Assembly (NCBI GenBank): GCA_937877595.1
Contig: CALFIY010000009.1
Location: forward strand, 1-8,632
Reading direction: 5' to 3'
Origin: an uncultured Prevotella sp.
Lineage (GTDB): Bacteria; Bacteroidota; Bacteroidia; Bacteroidales; Bacteroidaceae
Length of the DNA: 8,632 nt
Of this stretch, positions 1 through 5,305 are shown piece by piece. How positions within the stretch are numbered: position 1 is the first letter of the stretch; every line of letters begins with the position of its first letter. Below the pieces are notes generated by a model. That model was not told the origin of the DNA and did no database searches. It saw only the letters and a list, made by a program, of their open reading frames with translations. Position numbers and translations under genes: made by a program.

Positions 1-368
1 TCCTGCAGCTCTCCAAAGAGAAGATTGAACGGGCCGAGGCCTACTTCAACAACCACGGCAATGTCTCCACCCTCGTGGGCCGCTTCATCCCCGTCATACG
101 CCAGCTGATATCTATCCCTGCGGGTCTGTCGAAGATGAATATCTGGCCATTCATGCTCTTCACCACTATCGGCGCAGCGGCATGGAACTTTGTCCTGGCC
201 TTGCTGGGCTACCTCGCCCACAAGGCCGGCGATATATCGGTCGTAGAGCAGTACAGCCACGAGATAAGCATCGCCATTGTGGGCATTGTGGCCCTTGTGG
301 TCGCCATATTCGTCATACGTTATTTCGTGAAACGCAGAAAGAAGACATTCAACGACAATGAAGATTAA
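1..368 (+). CDS. DedA-family inner-membrane protein, C-terminal part (5' end outside window)
   Basis: The frame is open from base 3 to the TAA at 366-368, giving 121 residues with no start codon needed inside the window. It begins LQLSKEKIERAEAYFNNHG and continues to GRFIPVIRQLISIPAGLSKM. That matches the conserved DedA/SNARE-associated (PF09335) segment G-R-F-x-P-x-x-R followed by an A-G-x-x-x-M turn. Two hydrophobic stretches follow, one around NIWPFMLF...LALLGYLA and one around ISIAIVGIVALVVAIFVI. The protein then ends in a basic, then acidic tail (KRRKK...NDNED), as expected for a polytopic inner-membrane protein. DedA proteins are linked to membrane homeostasis, and some members act in undecaprenyl-phosphate or phospholipid translocation; the substrate here cannot be told. 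The gene overlaps sufS by 11 nt, so the two are probably co-transcribed and translationally coupled. Confidence 0.9.
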   Translation, partial: LQLSKEKIERAEAYFNNHGNVSTLVGRFIPVIRQLISIPAGLSKMNIWPFMLFTTIGAAAWNFVLALLGYLAHKAGDISVVEQYSHEISIAIVGIVALVVAIFVIRYFVKRRKKTFNDNED

Positions 369-1650
369 CGATATAAGAAGCCAATTTCCCATCCTGGACA
401 CCAAGGTGCACGGCCACCCGTTGGTGTACCTCGACAACGCCGCCACGACACAGAAGCCGCGCTGCGTCGTCGAGGCCATGACCGACGAATACTACAACGT
501 CAATGCCAACGTCCATCGCGGCGTGCACTTCCTTTCCCAGCAGGCCACCGACCTCCACGAACAGGCGCGCGAGACCGTCCGCCGCTTCCTCAACGCCCGC
601 ACCACCAGCGAAATCATCTTCACCCGTGGCACCACCGAGAGCATCAACCTCGTAGCCTCCTGCTTCGGGCAAGCCTTCATGCGTGAGGGCGACGAAGTCA
701 TCCTCACCGAGATGGAGCACCACTCCAACATCGTCTCGTGGCAGTTGCTCCAACAACGGCAAGGCATCCGCCTCCGCATCCTCCCCATCACCGACGATGG
801 TTCCGTACGCCTCGACTGTGTCGATGCCCTCTTCAACGAAAGAACTAAAATCGTCTCCCTCTCCCACGTCAGCAACGTCCTCGGCACCATCAATCCCGTC
901 AAGGACATCATCCGCATAGCCCATGCCCACGGCATCCCCGTCCTCATCGACGGAGCCCAAAGCACGCCCCACTTCCGCATCGACGTGCAAGACCTCGACT
1001 GCGACTTCTTCGCCTTCAGCGGCCACAAGATGTACGGCCCCACCGGCATCGGCGTCCTCTATGGCAAGGAGCAGTGGCTCGACCGCCTGCCCCCCTACAT
1101 GGGCGGCGGCGAGATGATAAAGACCGTATCCTTCGAGCACACCACCTTCAACGACCTCCCCTATAAGTTCGAAGCCGGCACCCCCGACTACGTCGCCTCC
1201 ACAGGCCTCGCCCGTGCCCTCGACTACGTCACCTCCGTCACTGCCCCTGTGCCCGACGCTTCTCCGTCGGGTCTCACTGCCCCTTTGCCCGACGCTTCTC
1301 CGTCGGGTCTCGTAGGCCTCGATGCCATCGAGGCTCATGAGCGCGACCTCACCGCCTACGCCATGCAGCGCCTCATGGAAATCCCCGACATGCACATCTA
1401 CGGCCCCAGCGACCCTGTCCTCCACGATGCCGTCATCAGTTTCCAGGTCGGCAACATCCACCACCTCGACATGGGCACCCTGCTCGACCGCCTCGGCATT
1501 GCCGTACGCACAGGCCACCACTGCGCACAGCCGCTGATGCAGCGGCTGAACATCAGCGGCACGGTAAGGGTCTCGTTTGCCGTGTACAACACGAAGGAAG
1601 AGGTGGACACCTTCGTCGGCGCACTGCAGAGAGTGGTGCAGATGTTCTGA
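358..1650 (+). CDS. sufS: Cysteine desulfurase SufS (group II), with a 24-residue in-frame repeat insert
   Basis: PLP-dependent enzyme that converts L-cysteine to alanine and a protein-bound persulfide, feeding Fe-S cluster assembly and tRNA thiolation in the cytoplasm. The product is 430 residues. Visible landmarks are YLDNAATTQKP (25-34), the His pair in EMEHHSN (121-122) that stacks on PLP, DGAQ (Asp198), the PLP lysine in SGHKMYGPTG (Lys224), FEAGTP (271-276) and the persulfide cysteine in RTGHHCAQP (Cys389). The RxGHHCAQP form is the SufS type rather than the IscS type. The ATG at 358 is chosen because the N-terminus (MKINDIRSQFPIL) aligns with known SufS starts. It overlaps the dedA-family stop by 11 nt. 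E. coli SufS is about 406 residues; removing the 24-residue repeat at 295-318 leaves exactly that length. Third codon positions are strongly C-rich. No sufBCD genes are in view. Confidence 0.96.
   Translation: MKINDIRSQFPILDTKVHGHPLVYLDNAATTQKPRCVVEAMTDEYYNVNANVHRGVHFLSQQATDLHEQARETVRRFLNARTTSEIIFTRGTTESINLVASCFGQAFMREGDEVILTEMEHHSNIVSWQLLQQRQGIRLRILPITDDGSVRLDCVDALFNERTKIVSLSHVSNVLGTINPVKDIIRIAHAHGIPVLIDGAQSTPHFRIDVQDLDCDFFAFSGHKMYGPTGIGVLYGKEQWLDRLPPYMGGGEMIKTVSFEHTTFNDLPYKFEAGTPDYVASTGLARALDYVTSVTAPVPDASPSGLTAPLPDASPSGLVGLDAIEAHERDLTAYAMQRLMEIPDMHIYGPSDPVLHDAVISFQVGNIHHLDMGTLLDRLGIAVRTGHHCAQPLMQRLNISGTVRVSFAVYNTKEEVDTFVGALQRVVQMF
1238..1309. repeat. Two tandem 36-nt palindromic units inserted in frame in sufS
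   Basis: Two adjacent 36-nt units, 1238-1273 and 1274-1309, differ at one position (G1249 versus T1285). Each contains a perfect 7-bp stem, CCCGACG and CGTCGGG, around a 6-nt loop CTTCTC. The stems are 1252-1258/1265-1271 and 1288-1294/1301-1307. Because 36 is divisible by 3 the frame is kept, and the units encode TAPVPDASPSGL and TAPLPDASPSGL (residues 295-318). They fall between the helix ending LARALDYVTSV and the segment GLDAIEAHE, a place where other SufS proteins run straight through. The layout resembles small palindromic elements known to insert into coding genes, such as Rickettsia palindromic elements or REP-like sequences. Family membership is not established. Confidence 0.9.
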
Positions 1651-1665
1651 GGATTTTTTCTCGGA

Positions 1666-1753
1666 AAGACGACATGTCGAAATGACGGGATAACGTTATA
1701 ACGGGATGACGAAAGGCCGTAATAACATTATAACGAAGTAACGTCATAACGAA
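1666..1753. repeat. Degenerate 8-nt tandem array between sufS and rnhB
   Basis: Eleven consecutive 8-nt blocks can be read without slippage. They begin AAGACGAC, ATGTCGAA, ATGACGGG, ATAACGTT, ATAACGGG and ATGACGAA. After a poor unit, AGGCCGTA, they continue ATAACATT, ATAACGAA, GTAACGTC and ATAACGAA. The consensus is close to RTRACGNN, with a strong ACG core and free last two positions. The array fills most of the 121-nt gap between the sufS stop (1650) and the rnhB start (1772). I see no TTTG/TAnnTTTG promoter in this gap, so rnhB may depend on read-through from sufS or on a non-canonical promoter. Function is unknown. Confidence 0.8.
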
Positions 1754-1771
1754 AAAATTAATTAAGAAAAA

Positions 1772-2377
1772 ATGCTTTCCCCTCACTACTACGAAAACCT
1801 GACGGAGGCAGGATGCGATGAGGCCGGCAGAGGATGCCTGGCCGGGAGCGTCTTTGCTGCCGCTGTGATACTGCCATACAACTATGAGAACAGCGGCCTC
1901 AACGACTCGAAGAAACTCACCGACCGACAGCGACGGCAACTGCGCACGGAGATAGAGCGCGACGCCGTGGCGTGGGCCGTGGGAGAAGTGACGGCAGAAG
2001 AGATAGACCGCATAAACATCCTCAACGCATCGATACTCGCCATGCACCGCGCACTCGACAAGTTGAAAGTGCGTCCAGAGGCTGTGATAGTAGACGGAAA
2101 CCGCTTCAAACCGTACCTGTCGCTGCCATACACGACAATCGTGAAAGGCGACGGCAAATATCTCAGCATTGCAGCCGCCTCGATACTGGCAAAGACCTAT
2201 CGCGACGACTATATGGAACAACTGGCAGAGGAATTTCCACAATACGACTGGACATCAAACAAAGGCTATCCCACCAGGCGACACCGTCAGGCGATAGCCG
2301 AAAACGGTCTGACGCCATACCACCGCCGAACCTTCAACCTGCTGGGCGACGACGCGCAACTGTCAATACCGTTCTGA
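1772..2377 (+). CDS. rnhB: Ribonuclease HII
   Basis: Cytoplasmic metal-dependent endonuclease that cuts RNA in RNA-DNA hybrids and at single ribonucleotides embedded in DNA. The product is 201 residues, the normal size for the family. The signature EAGCDEAGRGCLAG holds the catalytic pair Asp16-Glu17, VDGNRF supplies Asp108, and VKGDGKYLSIAAASILAK supplies Asp127 and the conserved ASILAK helix. Other family blocks are LNDSKKLT (43-50), NILNASILAMHRAL (82-94) and the C-terminal YDWTSNKGYPTRRHRQAI...G.TPYHRRTF. The ATG at 1772 lies after an A-rich stretch (AATTAAGAAAAA) without a clear Shine-Dalgarno sequence, which is usual in Bacteroidetes. It converges on the minus-strand tRNA gene, with 88 nt between them. 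Confidence 0.97.
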   Translation: MLSPHYYENLTEAGCDEAGRGCLAGSVFAAAVILPYNYENSGLNDSKKLTDRQRRQLRTEIERDAVAWAVGEVTAEEIDRINILNASILAMHRALDKLKVRPEAVIVDGNRFKPYLSLPYTTIVKGDGKYLSIAAASILAKTYRDDYMEQLAEEFPQYDWTSNKGYPTRRHRQAIAENGLTPYHRRTFNLLGDDAQLSIPF

Positions 2378-2447
2378 CACTCGTGCATAACGGGAAAAGT
2401 TGGCAACGAAAAGGGAAACAGTCTGCAACAAAAAAGGGAAAAAGAAA

Positions 2448-2556
2448 AAAGAGAAACATTAGGCTTGGTAGGGACGCCCGGGCTCGAACCGGGGACCTCT
2501 GCAATGTGACTGCAGCGCTCTAAACCAACTGGGCTACGCCCCTATTGTTTCTCTTT
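2448..2556. repeat. 11-nt perfect inverted repeat flanking the tRNA gene
   Basis: AAAGAGAAACA at 2448-2458 and its exact reverse complement TGTTTCTCTTT at 2546-2556 bracket the tRNA. In the minus-strand transcript the first arm would end 2 nt before the mature tRNA 5' end. The second arm would start 7 nt after the CCA end. The precursor could therefore form an 11-bp leader-trailer stem stacked beyond the acceptor stem, followed by a U-rich tract (TTTCTTTTT) that might aid termination. The surrounding DNA is purine-rich, so a chance match is easier than in mixed sequence. Confidence 0.6.
2466..2543 (-). tRNA. tRNA-Val (anticodon CAC), CCA encoded
   Basis: Read on the minus strand, the 78-nt sequence folds as a full cloverleaf. 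The acceptor AGGGGCG pairs with CGTCCCT (one G-T), followed by discriminator A and an encoded CCA at 2466-2468. The anticodon stem CTGCA/TGCAG encloses the loop GTCACAT, placing CAC at 34-36, which reads the Val codon GTG. The T arm is CCCGG, TTCGAGC, CCGGG. The D arm is GCCC/GAGC with a ten-base loop (AGTTGGTTTA) and one C12-A23 mismatch. A35, C36 and A73 agree with known valine identity. It has its own predicted promoter just upstream and probably forms a single-gene unit. Confidence 0.92.
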
Positions 2557-2563
2557 GCGCTTG

Positions 2564-2595
2564 CAAAGGTAGAAAGAAAATCACTACCCTGCAAA
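2564..2595 (-). promoter_or_regulatory. Bacteroidetes-type promoter for the tRNA gene
   Basis: On the minus strand, TTTG (2592-2595) is followed by a 20-nt spacer and TACCTTTG (2564-2571). This is an exact match to the Bacteroidetes primary sigma consensus TTTG-N19/21-TAnnTTTG. The implied start site, around 2557-2559, lies about 15 nt before the mature tRNA 5' end, a sensible leader length. A 6-bp dyad (CTTTGC 2553-2558 with GCAAAG 2563-2568) overlaps the -7 box and the start site. Confidence 0.82.
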
Positions 2596-2615
2596 TATTT
2601 TCATCAAAAAATCAA

Positions 2616-2685
2616 CTCCCGTCTCTCCCCACTCACCTCTTGCTCCTCACCCTTCACCACTCACCACTCAAAACTCACAACTCAC
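2616..2685. repeat. Degenerate 7-nt tandem array at the nuclease stop codon
   Basis: Ten consecutive 7-nt blocks on the plus strand follow the consensus NNCTCAC. Clear copies are AACTCAC (2679-2685 and 2672-2678), CACTCAC (2658-2664 and 2630-2636), CACTCAA, CCTTCAC and TCCTCAC. CTCTTGC, CTCTCCC and CTCCCGT are decayed units toward the left end. On the minus strand this reads as GTGAGNN repeats. The right-most unit overlaps the TGA stop of the endonuclease gene (complement of 2682-2684), so the array begins exactly at the coding end. It fills the gap up to the tRNA promoter region. Confidence 0.78.
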
Positions 2686-4151
2686 CGCATCACCTTTACA
2701 GTACGGCCATCAGAAAGCCGCACGATGCGAAGGCCACGCTGCGACGCCGACAGGCGCCGTCCGTCGAGCGAATAGATTGCCACGGGGCGCACCTCGCCTT
2801 CTGCAATGCGCTCAACAGCCGTGGGATCTTCCTTCAACGTATAGATGAGACTGGAAACCTGGGCATTGCCAGAGCCTTCGTCGACACAGAATGTCACTTC
2901 AGCGGCGTCACCGCTCCATGCAAAACCGTCGACACTGCCGACAGAGGACTGCAACGTCTTGGAAGTCTCCTTGGCAAGAACGAGACTAAGGTTGGTGAAA
3001 CTATTGTCGCTCACGCTGACGGTGAGAGAATTCTTCTGATAAAGGCGTATCTGCGAATCGTTGCAGTACATGTTGCTGCCGCCATCGCCCATGGCATAGA
3101 CCACGGTGATGCCGCCCTGACGACCTGTGAGTTGGGTGTTGCCGCCACTTGGGCGAGTGCCCGTCCATGAGCAGCCGAAGAAAGTGTTGTTGAGCAGAAT
3201 GGTATCTGACTGGACGGCTGGCTTCTCCGGTTCCGTAGGGTCAGGATTATCGGGATTGTCAGGATTGTCGGTAGTGGAGCCAGTGGCCGCTGCATAATTG
3301 TTGTAACTGAACACGCTGTCCTTCTTGTAGCCCCAGATATATTCTTCCAGCCCGGGATAGTCAACAAAGGGGTTGCGGTTTTTCTGCACCTCGTAACAAG
3401 CAGCATTGCGCGCGCGCTCCGTAGCATCGATAGTGTCCTGCTTAGCCCAGCGCAGCATCATCTGCATAACCCACGGCAGCAGCGGTTCGTACTCCGTTCC
3501 GCCGATGACCTGTCCTGCTGTGCCATTCGTCCACGAGAGTATCTTGTCTTCGTAGCACGTGGTCATGTAGAAATAGATACGGGCAATGTCGCCTTTCACC
3601 TCGTCGTTGGGCTCGAAAACCTTTGTAACACTGGAAGGAACGCCGAGGGACGACTTAGGAGCACCGCATTTACTGTAGCCGCCGGCCGACTGTTTGACAT
3701 TTTCACCATTCTCAGTGACTTCGCCAAAGGGATTGTCGCTGCGCATATTGTTGATATAGCCGTCGGTAGGAATGACATGGACTATGTCGGAACGCATGGG
3801 GCTGCCCTGACTGAACCAACTCTGAGGCATGGAATGTTCACGGTTGTAGGCATCGCCCTCCTTGCTGTAACTGCCAAAGGCAGAGCCTGGCACATAACTG
3901 GTAATGTTGGAATACCAGTCGCGTAGGTAGCCGTCGGGACGAACGTCGGTCTTCGTGTAGGCTTCCTTAAGTCCGCTGTAACTCACAGCATCGGGATTCT
4001 TGATGATGTTGTGCATGGCTGTCTTCAGCGCAGCACCCTTCTTGCCGTTGGCACTGCTATAGTATGTACCCGTGTTGTTAGGACCCTGAGCAGCGGCGAT
4101 GACACCGACGGCCAACAGGGACATCATAAGGAACAGGCGATTGTTCTTCAT
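2682..4151 (-). CDS. Secreted endonuclease I family nuclease with C-terminal beta domain and Por-like tail
   Basis: Likely an exported metal-dependent nuclease of the endonuclease I/NucM family (PF04231), 489 residues. A signal peptide is visible at about 1-22 (MKNNRLFLMMSLLAVGVIAAA). The catalytic part spans about 30-275 and carries YNREHSMPQSWF (His106 in the beta-beta-alpha metal site), SDIVHVIPTDGYINNMRSDNPFGEV, GDIARIYFYMTTCY and RNPFVDYPGLEEYIW. A repetitive acidic linker (NPDNPDNPDPTEPEKP, 296-311) leads to a beta-rich domain (about 315-440). The last 35 residues (PVAIYSLDGRRL...GLRIVRLSDGRTVKVMR) resemble a type IX secretion or cell-surface sorting tail. Export route and location are therefore inferred. 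Substrate could be DNA or RNA. It lies 37 nt behind mnmA on the same strand and no convincing promoter is seen in that gap. The stop codon sits in a 7-nt repeat array. Confidence 0.92.
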   Translation of the reverse strand: MKNNRLFLMMSLLAVGVIAAAQGPNNTGTYYSSANGKKGAALKTAMHNIIKNPDAVSYSGLKEAYTKTDVRPDGYLRDWYSNITSYVPGSAFGSYSKEGDAYNREHSMPQSWFSQGSPMRSDIVHVIPTDGYINNMRSDNPFGEVTENGENVKQSAGGYSKCGAPKSSLGVPSSVTKVFEPNDEVKGDIARIYFYMTTCYEDKILSWTNGTAGQVIGGTEYEPLLPWVMQMMLRWAKQDTIDATERARNAACYEVQKNRNPFVDYPGLEEYIWGYKKDSVFSYNNYAAATGSTTDNPDNPDNPDPTEPEKPAVQSDTILLNNTFFGCSWTGTRPSGGNTQLTGRQGGITVVYAMGDGGSNMYCNDSQIRLYQKNSLTVSVSDNSFTNLSLVLAKETSKTLQSSVGSVDGFAWSGDAAEVTFCVDEGSGNAQVSSLIYTLKEDPTAVERIAEGEVRPVAIYSLDGRRLSASQRGLRIVRLSDGRTVKVMR

Positions 4152-4188
4152 GTCTTTTCTTTGAAAGATTATATGATATTGGATTATG

Positions 4189-5289
4189 TCAGATAGTTAT
4201 CTCACCTGATCCCCAGCAGCGATGGTGCTGCTCGTCGTAGACAACGCAGAACTGGCCAGGCGCAACGCCATGGATGGGACTGTCGGAAACGATGCGCAGC
4301 GCACCGTCTTCGCATAAGGACAATGTGGCGCTGTGGAACTCGGGGGTGTGGCGTATCTTGCAACGCACCGTCGCCTTTCCACAGGCGAGCAGTTCGGAAA
4401 GAGGCGCAGTGAGGCAGTGGAAGTCGGCAATGCCAAAGGTGCTGCTATAGGCTGTCTGCGGGTCGTAGCCGTGCGAGACAAAAAGGATGTTGGCGGCTAC
4501 GTCTTTCTTGACGACAAACCAGGGACCGCCACCGAAGCCGAGACCATGGCGCTGGCCGATGGTGTGAAACCAGAGACCGCGATGCCGGCCAATCAGGCGG
4601 CCCGTCTCAAGTTCTATGACGTCGCCAGGCTGCTCGCCAAGATAGCGACGTATGTAGTCGTTGTAGTTGATCTTGCCAAGAAAGCAAATGCCCTGCGAGT
4701 CGCGACGGTGGGCATTGACGAGATGCTCGCGCTCGGCAATCTCACGCACTTCGTCCTTCATCATGTGACCTATGGGGAATATTGCCTTCTGCAACTGCCA
4801 ATCGTAAATCTGTGCAAGGAAATCGGTCTGGTCCTTTACGGGGTCGGGACTGGTGACAAGCCACTTACGGCCACGCTCGTCGGTCTCGGTCTGAGCGTAA
4901 TGGCCGGTGGCAATAAGATCGTAGTCGCGCCCTCGTTTCTCATGGAAGGCACCAAACTTGATAAGACGATTGCACATCACGTCGGGATTGGGAGTAAGAC
5001 CTGCGCGAACCTTGTCCATAGTGTAGCGAGTCACCTCATCCCAGTATTCCCTGTGACAGTCGACGACTTCCAGTTGGCAGTCATAGCGGTGGGCTACGGC
5101 AGTAGCCATCTCAAGGTCTTCCTCTGCCGTACAGTCCCACTGTTCGTCTTCCTCAGGACCGATGTTGATGTAGAAACAGTCGGGATGAAGCCCGTTGCCG
5201 ACCAACTGATGAAGAACTACCGATGAGTCTACACCACCCGACAACAACACGGCAATACGCCGGTCTCTTATCTCTTCGATTGTAATCAC
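4189..5289 (-). CDS. mnmA: tRNA-specific 2-thiouridylase MnmA
   Basis: Cytoplasmic enzyme that adenylates and then thiolates U34 of tRNA-Lys, -Glu and -Gln (s2U34), using persulfide sulfur that originates from a cysteine desulfurase. The product is 366 residues. The N-terminal PP-loop is SGGVDSS (17-23). The catalytic cysteines are Cys106 in NPDVMCNRLIKFG and Cys202 in GICFLG. GHYAQ (129-133) and the C-terminal block FHTIGQRHGLGFGGGPWFV are also family features. The start is GTG at 5287-5289; the frame has a stop 21 nt further upstream and no ATG before the PP-loop, so GTG is well supported. The N-terminus is short and the PP-loop is preceded by AVLL rather than the frequent G-M. Bacteroidetes often carry more than one MnmA paralogue, so this may not be the only copy. 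It starts 16 nt after the ATPase stop, suggesting an operon. Confidence 0.96.
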   Translation of the reverse strand: MITIEEIRDRRIAVLLSGGVDSSVVLHQLVGNGLHPDCFYINIGPEEDEQWDCTAEEDLEMATAVAHRYDCQLEVVDCHREYWDEVTRYTMDKVRAGLTPNPDVMCNRLIKFGAFHEKRGRDYDLIATGHYAQTETDERGRKWLVTSPDPVKDQTDFLAQIYDWQLQKAIFPIGHMMKDEVREIAEREHLVNAHRRDSQGICFLGKINYNDYIRRYLGEQPGDVIELETGRLIGRHRGLWFHTIGQRHGLGFGGGPWFVVKKDVAANILFVSHGYDPQTAYSSTFGIADFHCLTAPLSELLACGKATVRCKIRHTPEFHSATLSLCEDGALRIVSDSPIHGVAPGQFCVVYDEQHHRCWGSGEITI

Positions 5290-5305
5290 GGTGTGGCGAA
5301 GGGTA

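Noticed and set aside
349..1521. Long antisense open frame of 390 codons on the minus strand across sufS
   Set aside because: The composition (Val, Gly, Glu, Asp-rich with no recognizable motif) is what C-ending codons on the sense strand produce. sufS is a clear match with all active-site residues.
1621..1660. Possible intrinsic terminator at the sufS 3' end (CTGCA/TGCAG stem and a later T6 run)
   Set aside because: The stem is only 5 bp with an 8-nt loop inside the coding sequence, and the T run starts 12 nt after it, too far for a standard terminator.
3240..3275. Short direct repeats in the nuclease gene (GGATTGTC-like 9-nt units)
   Set aside because: They encode the NPDNPDNPD linker; repetitive Pro/Asp linkers between secreted domains are common and need no separate element.
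4333..5226. Antisense open frame of 297 codons on the plus strand across mnmA
   Set aside because: The minus-strand frame has an intact PP-loop and both catalytic cysteines. The plus-strand frame shows no domain or plausible start context.
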